DNA of 64,000 bases from UBA5018 sp044375975 (GCA_044375975.1 JBILLQ010000005.1:16360-80359); one strand, 5' to 3'. Shown: positions 8,791 through 17,594, counted from the first letter of the stretch. The notes: generated from the letters alone by a model not told the origin. Numbers and translations: made by a program.

Positions 8791-9648
8791 TCAGGCCGCT
8801 AGCCGATCCAGAGCCGGCGGCGGAGCTGACCCTAGATCCGTTGCGGCGCAGCGCTTTATGCTGAGTGGGCCAAACAGGCCGCCCCGCTGCTCCAGTTCCA
8901 CGCTGCCCTGGTGGCAGAGGAACAGCAGGGCCCAGAACACCCCCACCCGGTCGCTGTCGAGGTCTTGGGCCACCTCACCGCTGGTCACGGCGTTTGCCCA
9001 GCTGCTTACCAGTTGCTCGAAGTTGGTCCAGTCGAGCGCCGGTTCCCATTGCTGCAGGAACTTGCAGAGGGCGGCAGTGGTCTCTGGCAGCTTCTCGCGG
9101 TGGGCCAGGGCAGCCACCTGGTCGATGGCCTCTCTGTCGCTGTAGCGCTTGGGGCGGTGTCGCTGCTTTGGCCGGCCCTGGTCCTGGTCCAGCTGGGCGG
9201 CAATCTCCTCCAGTTGACGAATCAGTTCCCCCAGGGTCACCGGCCGCTGCAGGGGAGGGGGCGCTACGGGGCGGCGCCACAGGTGCCGCTCAGGCCTGCG
9301 GGGCAGATCCAACCCTGGCTGATCTAGCCAGGGTTGCTCAGCCGCTTCCATTTCCGCGTCGCAGCAGTCCTCTATCAGAGAGTTGGCCACCACTGTGCTG
9401 GCTTCTAATAGCTCGGCCTTGAGGCTCACCAGCACAGAGGCGGCCAAAAAGGCTTCGCTGGTGTCGGCCAGATCCTGCTCGAAACTGCCGCCTTGGGCCG
9501 CGATTCTGGGCAGGGCGATCCGCTGGTGCAGCTGGTCGAGGAAACCGTCGATCACGGCGATCACATCGACATCCCAAGGATCAATTTCGCCGCGTTCGGC
9601 GGCATCCTGCAACAGGCGGATGGCCAGCCTGGCCCCCCTTTCAGCCAA
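8791..9648 (-). CDS. scpA: Segregation and condensation protein A
   Basis: 285-residue ScpA-family kleisin that bridges SMC heads in the bacterial condensin. The N-terminal helical region RLLQDAAERGEIDPWDVDVIAVIDGFLDQ and the FLAASVLVSLKAELL block are the ScpA signature. The middle is charged and Pro-rich, and the C-terminal winged-helix portion reads AQDLDSDRVGVFWALLFLCHQGSVELEQ. The first codon is not firmly fixed because the region just upstream is low complexity. It is followed on the minus strand by the nucleotidyltransferase gene. Confidence 0.88.
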   Translation of the reverse strand: MAERGARLAIRLLQDAAERGEIDPWDVDVIAVIDGFLDQLHQRIALPRIAAQGGSFEQDLADTSEAFLAASVLVSLKAELLEASTVVANSLIEDCCDAEMEAAEQPWLDQPGLDLPRRPERHLWRRPVAPPPLQRPVTLGELIRQLEEIAAQLDQDQGRPKQRHRPKRYSDREAIDQVAALAHREKLPETTAALCKFLQQWEPALDWTNFEQLVSSWANAVTSGEVAQDLDSDRVGVFWALLFLCHQGSVELEQRGGLFGPLSIKRCAATDLGSAPPPALDRLAA

Positions 9649-9927
9649 CCGAGTGCTCCACCGTAACTTCGTTTACCAGGGCCAACTTATCGGTGGTGTG
9701 GAATTGTCGCTAGCCCTGCTGGTGGGCCCCAGCCCAGCCCACCAGCCCAAGGCAAGTGCCTCGGCTTGGCCAGCTGCTGGCACCCCCCCCCAGGCTGGCT
9801 ATCGATCCCAGGGGCGAAAGCCGACAAATTATCGACAATCCATAGACTGCCAAGATGTGGAGGCGCTGGTTCTTCATCGCCTTCGGGTTGGTTTTCTATT
9901 GCAATTGGGCGTTTGTTTTCCCTTACC

Positions 9928-9981
9928 TTCGGGGGCTGGATTGCCTTCGGGCGCTGGTTTGGCTTCGAGTGCTGGATTGCC
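9928..9981. repeat. 18-bp direct repeats upstream of scpA
   Basis: Three consecutive 18-bp units of the form TTCGGGnGCTGGATTGCC at 9928-9945, 9946-9963 and 9964-9981, with weaker related sequence on both sides. They lie in the 381-bp gap between the scpA start and the LapA-like stop. I see no convincing gene in that gap. Confidence 0.8.
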
Positions 9982-10029
9982 ATTGCCTGTAGCTGCTGGT
10001 TGCGGCTATGGCGTCTAACTGGCGCCGTT

Positions 10030-10368
10030 TCAATCTTCTTTAGCGGCAGGTAGGAGTGCCAGCTGGGCATCGACCGTGGCGCGGTAGCGCTCTAGATCTG
10101 TTTCTAATTCGCGGATTCGCACTTCTTGAGCTTCCAGTTCGCCTTGGCTCTGCAGCTCCTCCACCTTGCGCACCACGCCGCTCCACACAGCAAATACCCA
10201 GGCGGCCGTGGCCCCCAGGCCTCCCACCAACAGCAGCATCGCCGCCAGGGGCAGGGTGAAGGAAACCCCTGGCAGGAATTGAACGGTGGTGGCTGCCGTG
10301 TTCTCCAGGGTGAACATCACCATGGCAAGGCCAAAGCTGAAGATCAGCAGGAAGTTCAGCTGTTTCAT
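10030..10368 (-). CDS. LapA-domain (DUF1049-like) membrane protein
   Basis: 112 residues with two N-terminal membrane helices (about 5-25 and 38-62) separated by a short loop, then a charged coiled-coil stretch (VRKVEELQSQGELEAQEVRIRELE region). This is the arrangement of LapA/YciS-type proteins, which in proteobacteria act with LapB in lipopolysaccharide assembly. The role in cyanobacteria is not established. It follows ndhD on the minus strand by 38 bp, so cotranscription is possible. Confidence 0.75.
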   Translation of the reverse strand: MKQLNFLLIFSFGLAMVMFTLENTAATTVQFLPGVSFTLPLAAMLLLVGGLGATAAWVFAVWSGVVRKVEELQSQGELEAQEVRIRELETDLERYRATVDAQLALLPAAKED

Positions 10369-10406
10369 GCCTGAACGGGGGAGGCGAGAGCTAAGCCTAG
10401 GCTAAT

Positions 10407-11993
10407 TCAGGCGGGCAACAAGGGGGCCTTGAGGAGCTGCTGACGGATCAGTTCCCCGCCTGCCGGCGGTAGCGAAAGTTCCTTGAGCGCCAGGCTTTCC
10501 CGCACTACCAAAGCCTCGATTGAAGCGCGGTAGGTATCGGTCACTAGACGAGGGTAGAGGCCGATGCCGATGATTGGCACCAGAAGGCAGCTGATTACGT
10601 AGATCTCTCGCGGCTCGGCGTCCACCAGATGGGTGTGGGAGGTGAGTTCGGTGTTCTCGCGACCGTAGAAGATCTCCCGCAGCATGGATAGCAGGTATAC
10701 AGGGGTGAGAATCACCCCGATTGCCGCCAGTACCGCCATTACTATGCGGAAGCTGAGTGTGTAAGCTTCGCTGGTGGAGAAGCCGACAAAAATCATCAGC
10801 TCAGAGACAAAGCCACTCATGCCAGGTAGGGCTAAGGAGGCTAGGGAGCAAATGGTCCAGAGCGCAAACATTTTGCGCATTTTCTGGCCTATGCCACCCA
10901 TCTCGTCGAGCTGAAGTGTATGGGTGCGGTCGTAGGTGGCCCCCACCAAAAAGAACAGGCTGGCCCCGATTAGGCCATGGCTGATCATTTGTAGCATCGC
11001 TCCGCTAGTGCCTAGGGCGCTGAAGCTGCCGATGCCGATTAACACAAAACCCATGTGGCTAATCGAGCTATAGGCGATCTTGCGTTTAAGGTTTCGCTGG
11101 GCAAAGGAAGTGAGTGCTGCGTAAATTATATTCACAACGCCAAGCACCACCAGCAAAGGTGCGAACTGGGCGTGGGCAGCCGGCAGTAGCTGCACGTTGA
11201 AACGCAGTAAGGCGTAGCCGCCCATCTTCAGCAAGATGCCGGCCAGCAGCATGTGCACCGGGGCTGTGGCCTCTCCGTGGGCATCGGGCAGCCAGGTGTG
11301 CAGAGGCACAATCGGCAGCTTGACCCCGAAAGCTATCAGTAGGCCCGCATAGCAGAGCAGCTGGAACTTGGTGCCAAACTCCTTGGCCATCAGCACCGAG
11401 TACTCAAAGCTGGTGTTGCCCCCGTAGAAGGCCATGGCCAGGCCCACGATCAAGATGAACAGCGAGCTGCCCGCCGTATAGATGATGAACTTGGTGGCGG
11501 CGTATTGGCGTTTTTTGCCCCCCCAGATCGCCAGCAGCAGGTAAACGGGCAGCAGTTCCAGCTCCCAGGCCAAGAAGAACAGCAGCATGTCCTGCACGGC
11601 GAAGACGGCGATCTGGCCGCCATCCATCGCCAACAGCAGGAAATAGAAAAGTTTTGGCTTGAAGCTCACCGGCCAGGCCGCCAGGCAGGCCAGGGAGGTG
11701 ATGAAGCTGGTGAGCAGGATCAGCGGCATTGACAGCCCATCAGCCCCCACCGACCAGGCCAGCCCCAATTCGGGCAGCCACTGCACCCGTTCCACCAGCT
11801 GCAGCCCCTCTTTGGCTGGGTCGTAGCCGTTGAGGTAGCCACCCACGGTGATCAGGAAGGTGATCAGCGCCACCCCCAAGGCGAACCAGCGCACCTGCTT
11901 GCCGTCACCCTTGTCGGGCACGAAGGGAATCAGCAGGGCAGAACCGATCGGGAACAGAATCGCGGCACTTAGCCAGGGAAAGGCCACGGACAA
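10407..11993 (-). CDS. ndhD: NAD(P)H-quinone oxidoreductase subunit 4 (NdhD)
   Basis: Proton-pumping antiporter-like membrane subunit of NDH-1. The 528-residue protein has about 14 membrane helices and the family blocks LAWELELLPVYLLLAIWGGKKRQYAATKF, PLHTWLPDAHGEA and AYSSISHMGFVLIGI. It is downstream of ndhF on the same strand with a 212 bp repeat-containing gap. The pairing with this ndhF points to the respiratory/cyclic NDH-1L form (NdhD1) and not a CO2-uptake form, though that is inference. Confidence 0.94.
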   Translation of the reverse strand: MSVAFPWLSAAILFPIGSALLIPFVPDKGDGKQVRWFALGVALITFLITVGGYLNGYDPAKEGLQLVERVQWLPELGLAWSVGADGLSMPLILLTSFITSLACLAAWPVSFKPKLFYFLLLAMDGGQIAVFAVQDMLLFFLAWELELLPVYLLLAIWGGKKRQYAATKFIIYTAGSSLFILIVGLAMAFYGGNTSFEYSVLMAKEFGTKFQLLCYAGLLIAFGVKLPIVPLHTWLPDAHGEATAPVHMLLAGILLKMGGYALLRFNVQLLPAAHAQFAPLLVVLGVVNIIYAALTSFAQRNLKRKIAYSSISHMGFVLIGIGSFSALGTSGAMLQMISHGLIGASLFFLVGATYDRTHTLQLDEMGGIGQKMRKMFALWTICSLASLALPGMSGFVSELMIFVGFSTSEAYTLSFRIVMAVLAAIGVILTPVYLLSMLREIFYGRENTELTSHTHLVDAEPREIYVISCLLVPIIGIGLYPRLVTDTYRASIEALVVRESLALKELSLPPAGGELIRQQLLKAPLLPA

Positions 11994-12103
11994 GGATCAC
12001 CTTTTAAGGAGTGTAGAAATACCACCCAGCTCAGACCAGCGCCCGTGGGGGTTGGCACACAGAGCGGAGTCAGTTGCTTTGGCCAGCTCAGCTGAGCGCC
12101 CTT

Positions 12104-12163
12104 GAGCTGGCCCAAGGCGAGCTGGCCCAAGCAGAGCTGGCCCAAGCAGGGCTGGCCCAAGGC
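12104..12163. repeat. Four 15-bp direct repeats between ndhF and ndhD
   Basis: Units GAGCTGGCCCAAGSM at 12104, 12119, 12134 and 12149, each exactly 15 bp with one to three substitutions. A partial fifth unit follows, and a related GGCCAGCTCAGCTGAG precedes. The period is a multiple of three and either strand reads as a short repetitive peptide, but neither has a gene-like start, so I treat it as an intergenic repeat. Confidence 0.9.
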
Positions 12164-12205
12164 AGAGTGGCGAGCTGCTTTGCTGGCTATCGCAGTGGCT
12201 GCCGC

Positions 12206-14218
12206 TCAGCCCAGGGAGCCGAACAGCACCACCAGGGCGATCACGCCACCAAAGACGATCAGGGCATAGAACTGGGCCCGGCCGGTTTCGAAATACTTAA
12301 GCCCTTCGCCGCTGCCCAGGGTGAGCAGGCCCGTGAGGTTCACCACTCCGTCCACCACCTTGGAATCCACATCCAGCACCGATTTGGCCAGCTTGCGGCT
12401 GCCCTGAACGAACAGCTTGTCGTTGATTGCATCCAGATACCACTTATTGGCCAAGAAGGCATTGATGCGCGGGAATCGAGCGGCCACCGCCTGGGCCAGA
12501 TCCAGCTTGTGCAGCAGGTAGGCGAAAGCCGCCAGGCTGATGCCGGCCACCGAGATCGCCACCGAAGCCCCAGCCAGGGGCAGAAACTCAGCCCAGCTGA
12601 AAGCTTTGGCCATGTGGACGTACTCGTGGGGATCCACCAGGGCGACGAAGCGGCTGTTCCAAGGGGTGCCCAGCAGGCCGATCAGCACCGAGGGCACCGC
12701 TAATACGGCCAGGGGCATGGCCATTTGCCAGCCGGATTCATGGGGGAGGTTGTCTTTGTGGTGGTCGCTGTGATCGGCATCTGGGCCCACTGGCTTACCG
12801 GCTGCGGCTAGTAGCTGGGCTTGAAGTGCTGTGTCGCCGCCACGGAAGTTGCCCTCAAAGGTGAGGAAGTAGAGCCTGAACATGTAAAAGGCGGTCATGC
12901 CTGCGGTGATAAAGCCCACCGCCCAGAGCACTGGAAAGCTGCCGAAGGCTTGGCCCAGGATTTCGTCCTTGCTCCAGAAGCCCGCCAGGGGCGGTATGCC
13001 ACTGATCGCTACGCAGCCGATCAAGAAGGTGGTGCTGGTGATTGGCATGCTGCGGCGCAATCCGCCCATCAGGCGCATGTCCTGGGCCAACACCGGTTCA
13101 TGGCCCACCACCTCTTCCATGGCATGGATCACCGAACCGGAGCCCAGGAACAGCATCGCCTTGAAGAAGGCGTGGGTTACCAGGTGGAACATGCCCGCCA
13201 CGGGAGCGCCACAGCCCATGGCCAGCATCATGTAGCCCAGCTGCGAGACGGTGCTGTAGGCCAGACCCTTCTTGAGGTCCATCTGGGTGAGGGCAATCGA
13301 GGCCCCCAGAAACAGGGTGATCGTGCCGACTGCGGCGATCACCAGATTCACCGCCGGGAAGGCCTCGTAGAGGGGCTGGAGCCGGGCGACCAGAAACACG
13401 CCAGCGGCCACCATGGTGGCCGCGTGGATCAGGGCGGAAATCGGGGTGGGGCCCTCCATGGCATCGGGCAGCCACACGTGCAGGGGGAACTGGGCCGACT
13501 TGGCCATCGGCCCCATGAACACCAGCAGGCAGAGCAAAATTGCCACGCCATTGCTGACGCTGCCATCGGCTACGGCTTGCTGCAATCCGCTGCCGATTTG
13601 CTCAAATCCGAAGCTGCCAGTGGCCCAGAACAAGCCAAGGATTCCCAGCAGCAGGCCGAAGTCGCCAACGCGGTTGACCACGAAGGCTTTCTGGGCGGCA
13701 TTGGCGGCGCCATCGCGGTCATACCAGAAGCCCACCAGCAGATAGGAGCACATGCCCACCAGCTCCCAGAAGACATAAATCTCCAGCAGGTTTGGACTGA
13801 TCACCAGGCCGAGCATCGAGCTGCTGAACAGGGCCAGGTAGGTAAAGAAACGCACATAGCCCTTGTCGTGGGCCATGTAGCCATCGGAGTACACCATCAC
13901 CAGCAGGGCAACGGTGGTAACCAGGCAGAGCATCACCGCCCCCAGGGCATCCACCCGGAAGCCCATCTGCAGGTTGAAGCTGCCGGCGCTGGCCCAGTTG
14001 AACAGCACCTCAACGGGAGCTGCCCCGCCAAGCTGCTCTGCCAACACTGCAAAACTGAGTACTGCCGCTGCGCCCACGCTGCTTATCAGCAGCAATGCCA
14101 CCGGTTTGCGCAGCCGATTGACCGTGCGGTTAAAGCTGATCAACCCCAGACCACTTAGGCAAGCCCCCAGCAGGGGCAAAACCGGGATCAACCAGGCGAG
14201 TTCTGCGGCTGAGGGCAT
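12206..14218 (-). CDS. ndhF: NAD(P)H-quinone oxidoreductase subunit 5 (NdhF)
   Basis: Distal proton-pumping subunit of NDH-1, 670 residues, with about 15 membrane helices and the long lateral C-terminal helix region expected of the NuoL/NdhF family. Visible blocks: FWELVGMCSYLLVGFWYDRD, PLHVWLPDAMEGPTPISALIHAATMVAAG and AYSTVSQLGYMMLAMG. An extended hydrophilic stretch near residues 470-495 is rich in His and Asp (DADHSDHHKDN). It lies upstream of ndhD on the minus strand. Confidence 0.95.
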   Translation of the reverse strand: MPSAAELAWLIPVLPLLGACLSGLGLISFNRTVNRLRKPVALLLISSVGAAAVLSFAVLAEQLGGAAPVEVLFNWASAGSFNLQMGFRVDALGAVMLCLVTTVALLVMVYSDGYMAHDKGYVRFFTYLALFSSSMLGLVISPNLLEIYVFWELVGMCSYLLVGFWYDRDGAANAAQKAFVVNRVGDFGLLLGILGLFWATGSFGFEQIGSGLQQAVADGSVSNGVAILLCLLVFMGPMAKSAQFPLHVWLPDAMEGPTPISALIHAATMVAAGVFLVARLQPLYEAFPAVNLVIAAVGTITLFLGASIALTQMDLKKGLAYSTVSQLGYMMLAMGCGAPVAGMFHLVTHAFFKAMLFLGSGSVIHAMEEVVGHEPVLAQDMRLMGGLRRSMPITSTTFLIGCVAISGIPPLAGFWSKDEILGQAFGSFPVLWAVGFITAGMTAFYMFRLYFLTFEGNFRGGDTALQAQLLAAAGKPVGPDADHSDHHKDNLPHESGWQMAMPLAVLAVPSVLIGLLGTPWNSRFVALVDPHEYVHMAKAFSWAEFLPLAGASVAISVAGISLAAFAYLLHKLDLAQAVAARFPRINAFLANKWYLDAINDKLFVQGSRKLAKSVLDVDSKVVDGVVNLTGLLTLGSGEGLKYFETGRAQFYALIVFGGVIALVVLFGSLG

Positions 14219-14290
14219 CCGGCTGGAGATGGTTGGGTTTGAGTGTAGGCAGCCGTTACCACCCCACGATGGGCTGTGGAGGATTGCGGT

Positions 14291-15043
14291 TCAACCCAGC
14301 CAGTGGCTCAGGGCGCTGCGGGCGAAGGCGGTGGCGCCCAGGCCGATCCAACGATGGGACCACCAGATCAAGCCGATGGCGATGGCGATGCCCAGCTGCG
14401 AGGGGCGCAGGAACTCCGCCAGCACCAGCTGCTGCCTGCCCTCCAGCAGGGCTTTGAACGGCAGTACCGAGGTGTTGGCCTTTAGCTCCTCGAAGGCGGC
14501 GCCGAAGCGGTTGGCCAGCCGGCGATCGCCATTCCAAACCGCAAAAAGATGGTGGGCGATCAGACCGGCACTGGTGGCCAGCATGAAACTGCTGCCGATC
14601 CAGAGCAGGTGGGTGGCGCACCAGAGGATTTGGCCCACGGCTTGGGGGTGCCGCGTCACCCGGATGATCCCTGTGGCATAGAGCCTCACCTGGGGCTTTT
14701 GCAGCGCCGGGATCTCCAGCAGGTTGTAGGTGGCTGGGTAGAGGAAGAAAAAACTCACCGCCGTGCCGGCCCAGACCACTGGCACGATCCAGGGCTGGTC
14801 CTGCAGGTTCCAGAGGCGGACGCCGTCGTAGCGGTGCTGCAGGAAATAGCCGATCAGCAGACTTGCCGCCGGGATGCTGATGGCGGCAAACAGCAGCCGC
14901 CAGGCTCGCTCGCCAATGCGGGCGCTACCCCAGTAGCGCAGCGAGGCGCCGCCGCTATGGATCAGGGCAAAGCCCAGCAGCAGGGCTAACACCACGCCGC
15001 TGCTGTGGTGCAGTCCCTGCGGCTGGCTCAGGGGGCTGGCCAT
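14291..15043 (-). CDS. NnrU-family membrane protein, candidate 15-cis-zeta-carotene isomerase
   Basis: 250 residues with five or six membrane helices and the NnrU-family histidines in GFALIHSGGASLRYW and RVTRHPQAVGQILWCATHLLW. Plant Z-ISO belongs to this family, uses a heme bound by conserved histidines and isomerises the 15-cis bond of zeta-carotene; a cyanobacterial homologue has been linked to dark carotenoid synthesis. The window also encodes crtB, crtP and crtQ, which makes this role attractive but not proven. It is divergent from rbcR, with 77 bp between start codons, and followed by ndhF 72 bp downstream. Confidence 0.75.
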   Translation of the reverse strand: MASPLSQPQGLHHSSGVVLALLLGFALIHSGGASLRYWGSARIGERAWRLLFAAISIPAASLLIGYFLQHRYDGVRLWNLQDQPWIVPVVWAGTAVSFFFLYPATYNLLEIPALQKPQVRLYATGIIRVTRHPQAVGQILWCATHLLWIGSSFMLATSAGLIAHHLFAVWNGDRRLANRFGAAFEELKANTSVLPFKALLEGRQQLVLAEFLRPSQLGIAIAIGLIWWSHRWIGLGATAFARSALSHWLG

Positions 15044-15120
15044 CGGGCCCTAGAGGCAGTGGAGGCTGCTGATTCTGGCCATCCGAAGCCCCACTTAGAG
15101 TTTTGGCCTGCACCCAGGCC

Positions 15121-16128
15121 ATGGCCGATCTGCCCTTCACTCTCGATCAGCTGCGCATCCTGCGGGCGATTGCCTCCGAGGGCAGCTTCAAGAAGGCTGC
15201 CGACAGCCTCTATGTCACCCAGCCGGCGGTGAGTCTGCAGATTCAAAACCTGGAAAAGCAGCTCAGTGTTTCCCTGTTCGATCGCGGCGGCCGCAAGGCC
15301 CAGCTCACCGAAGCCGGTCACCTGTTGCTCAGCTACTGCGACCGAATTCTCAGCCAGTGTCAAGAGGCCTGCCGCGCCCTGGAGGATCTGCAAAACCTCA
15401 AGGGCGGCTCCCTGGTGGTGGGAGCCAGCCAGACCACGGGCACCTACCTGATGCCCCGCATGATCGGCCTGTTTCGCCAGAAGTATCCCGAGGTGGCGGT
15501 GCAGCTCCAGGTGCACAGCACCCGCCGCACCGGCTGGAGCGTCGCTAACGGCCAGATCGATCTGGCGATTATCGGTGGCGAATTACCCGCCGACCTCAAC
15601 GAGCTGTTGCAGGTGGTGCCCTATGCCAGCGATGAGCTGGCCCTGGTATTGCCGGTTAAACATCCCCTGGCGCGGCTGCCCGAGCTCACCAAGGACGATC
15701 TCTACCGACTGGGGTTCGTTTGCCTCGATGCCCAGTCCACCACCCGCAAAATGGTGGATCAACTGCTGACCAGATCTGGCCTGGATCTGGGCCGGATCAA
15801 GATTGAGATGGAGCTCAACTCCTTCGAAGCGATTAAAAATGCCGTCCAATCAGGGCTGGGGGCAGCCTTCCTGCCGGTGGTCTCGATTGAGCGGGAGCTC
15901 TCCGCCGGCAGCCTGCATCGGCCCCAGGTGGCCGATTTGCTGGTGCGCCGCCAGCTGAAGCTGATCACCCACCCCGCCCGGTACTGCTCGCGGGCAGCCG
16001 ATGCCTTTCGCAAGGAGGTGCTGCCCGTGTTCGCCAGCCCCGATAGCCCCCTGCGGCGGCCATTGATCCAGGCCCAAGCCCAGGTGGAAGCCAGCGGCGA
16101 ATTGACGTCCGTCGCAGCCTCCACCTGA
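15121..16128 (+). CDS. rbcR: LysR-type regulator, RbcR/NdhR group
   Basis: 335 residues from the ATG at 15121; a TTG 18 bp upstream is possible but the sequence MADLPFTLDQLRILRAIA is the usual N-terminus. Winged HTH (about 5-65, with GSFKKAADSLYVTQPAVSLQIQ) followed by a LysR effector domain. Cyanobacterial members regulate Rubisco, carbon-concentrating and NDH-1 genes in response to carbon metabolites such as 2-phosphoglycolate and 2-oxoglutarate. Placement next to ndhF-ndhD fits. Assignment to RbcR over NdhR (CcmR) or CmpR is from overall resemblance only. Confidence 0.85.
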   Translation: MADLPFTLDQLRILRAIASEGSFKKAADSLYVTQPAVSLQIQNLEKQLSVSLFDRGGRKAQLTEAGHLLLSYCDRILSQCQEACRALEDLQNLKGGSLVVGASQTTGTYLMPRMIGLFRQKYPEVAVQLQVHSTRRTGWSVANGQIDLAIIGGELPADLNELLQVVPYASDELALVLPVKHPLARLPELTKDDLYRLGFVCLDAQSTTRKMVDQLLTRSGLDLGRIKIEMELNSFEAIKNAVQSGLGAAFLPVVSIERELSAGSLHRPQVADLLVRRQLKLITHPARYCSRAADAFRKEVLPVFASPDSPLRRPLIQAQAQVEASGELTSVAAST

Positions 16129-16150
16129 GGGGCCCTGCTCTGGGGGCCAG

Positions 16151-16180
16151 CTAGAAGGGCCTGCTATGGGGCCCTTCTAG
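16151..16180. terminator. Intergenic hairpin between convergent rbcR and DUF3172 gene
   Basis: A perfect 11-bp inverted repeat, CTAGAAGGGCC at 16151-16161 and GGCCCTTCTAG at 16170-16180, with an 8-base loop, lies between two converging genes. No T-run follows on either strand, so it is at best a bidirectional, non-canonical terminator. Confidence 0.5.
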
Positions 16181-16248
16181 GTCAGCTAGATCAGGCGCTG
16201 GTTCCCCTTCCAGCCAGAGTGGCCTAGATAGCCGCCGGGTCAGGGGGC

Positions 16249-17250
16249 TTAGAACTGATCTGCTTCAGGGGTCACGCCGGCCGCGTCATCGGCAATGCCC
16301 TTGGTGACGAATTTGTTTTCGCTGATATCGGTCTGGTAGACGCAGCGCACGATCGGCTTGTCCTTCACCGAGCCGATATAGGCAAAGGTATTCATCCGCT
16401 GTTTGCACTGGCGCATCTGTTGCGGTGTGATCGCCCCTTCCTTTTCCAGCACGCTCCAGTTTTCTCGGCGGATCACACAGCCGGGCTTGAGCGTGGGCTG
16501 GGTAACGAAGCTGGAGCTGGGGTTCATCGTCGTGTACACCTCCACGTCCATCACAAAGGCGCTGGCACCCCACTGGCGGCAGAACTCTGGATCGGGAACC
16601 GCCATGTCCAGTTGTTGGGAGCTGGCGATGTTGCCCTGGTTGCCCTGGGTGGTGCTGGACAGGCCGGTGCCGATGCCGATGCCCACCACCAACACGCCGG
16701 CCAACACGGCAATCGTGCCGATGTTGAAGGGAATGGGCGCATTGCCGCCAGGACCATTCTGCTTGGCCCCTTGGCCCCCGGGACCGCGCCCCCCAGTACC
16801 TGCCCCCCCGGGACCGCGCCCGCCAGTACCTGCCCCCCCGGGACCGCGCCCGCCAGTACCTCGCCGTCCAGTACCAAGGCCACCGCCACCACCGCTGCCA
16901 CCGCCATCACCGTCACCGCCAATCCCAGCGCCTCCCCTGCCCATCCAGGGGCGACTGTCGGGCTCGGCGTCGGGGCGCTCCCGGCGCCGCTGGTAGGCGG
17001 GCTCGTCGCCCCGCTCGTCGCCCCGCTCGTAGCCGTATTGGCGGCGAGCCTCGTAGCCGTATTGATAGCGGCCATCAGAGGGGCTTGCAGGGCGGCTTTC
17101 TGGTCGGCTATCAGGCCGGCTTTCGGGGCGCCCCCCAGGCCGTGCTGCCGGCCGGCTTTCATAGCGGCCGTCGTCGCGGGATTCGTAGCGACGGCGGCCG
17201 CTGCCGGCCCAGGGGCTGGATTGGTCGTCGTCGCTGCGGGAGCGGTTCAC
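16249..17250 (-). CDS. DUF3172-like single-pass membrane protein with repetitive N-terminus
   Basis: 333 residues in three parts. Residues 1-165 are disordered, Arg/Gly/Pro-rich and repetitive (RPESRPDSRPESRP, then GGRGPGGAGT units). A single hydrophobic helix follows (IGTIAVLAGVLVVGIGIGTGL, about 178-198). The C-terminal 130-residue domain has two or three cysteines (FCRQWGAS, PGCVIRRENW, MRQCKQ, VRCVY) and is the part conserved in cyanobacteria as DUF3172. Function is unknown. It overlaps the ndhM stop by four bases (ATGA), so it is translated from the same message as ndhM. Confidence 0.8.
   Translation of the reverse strand: MNRSRSDDDQSSPWAGSGRRRYESRDDGRYESRPAARPGGRPESRPDSRPESRPASPSDGRYQYGYEARRQYGYERGDERGDEPAYQRRRERPDAEPDSRPWMGRGGAGIGGDGDGGGSGGGGGLGTGRRGTGGRGPGGAGTGGRGPGGAGTGGRGPGGQGAKQNGPGGNAPIPFNIGTIAVLAGVLVVGIGIGTGLSSTTQGNQGNIASSQQLDMAVPDPEFCRQWGASAFVMDVEVYTTMNPSSSFVTQPTLKPGCVIRRENWSVLEKEGAITPQQMRQCKQRMNTFAYIGSVKDKPIVRCVYQTDISENKFVTKGIADDAAGVTPEADQF
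16784..16862. repeat. 30-bp in-frame tandem repeat within the DUF3172 gene
   Basis: About 2.5 nearly identical 30-bp units (CCCGGGACCGCGCCCGCCAGT cores) encoding GTGGRGPGGA decapeptides. The copies are almost free of substitutions, suggesting recent expansion or ongoing homogenisation. Confidence 0.85.
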
Positions 17251-17594
17251 AGGCTTTCAGGAGTGCGCGGCAGGCCCATCGAGTAGTTGAGTACGCGGCA
17301 GTTGGGGTTGTAGCGGAGTTTGCCCGCCTGGAGCAGTTGGCGGATCGTGCCCTCCAGTTCAGAGCCGATGCGGCGCAGGTTGTAGTCGTTCAGGTCTGCC
17401 CCCGCTTGGCCGTCCACCAACTGCTGGAACCTCTGGCGCAGGGTTGCCAGCTCCGCCGGCTCCCAGATGAACTCGTTGTCGGAATCCACGTCCAGGGTTA
17501 GCTGGCTGGGGTCGGCCACCAGATTGCCCTCCTCCACCCGGGCCGTGAACAGGCGGATGTGACGGGTGGTCGCTTTCAGCAGGGTGTCGGCCAT
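17247..17594 (-). CDS. ndhM: NAD(P)H-quinone oxidoreductase subunit M (NdhM)
   Basis: 115-residue hydrophilic NDH-1 subunit specific to oxygenic phototrophs, part of the ferredoxin-accepting peripheral arm. The conserved stretches HIRLFTARVEEGNLV, DNEFIWEPAELATLRQRF and PNCRVLNYSMGLPR are present. It is divergent from crtP with 168 bp between starts and overlaps the downstream DUF3172 gene by 4 bp. Confidence 0.96.
   Translation of the reverse strand: MADTLLKATTRHIRLFTARVEEGNLVADPSQLTLDVDSDNEFIWEPAELATLRQRFQQLVDGQAGADLNDYNLRRIGSELEGTIRQLLQAGKLRYNPNCRVLNYSMGLPRTPESL

Noticed and set aside
11969..12160. Short minus-strand frame reading a LGQLCLGQLALGQL repeat, like a pentapeptide-repeat protein.
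   Set aside because: It arises from the 15-bp tandem repeat; 63 codons, no ribosome site and no homology beyond the repeat.
12821..14158. Long plus-strand open frame of 445 codons opposite ndhF.
   Set aside because: Antisense shadow of ndhF: His/Gln/Glu-rich composition typical of the reverse complement of GC-rich membrane-protein codons.
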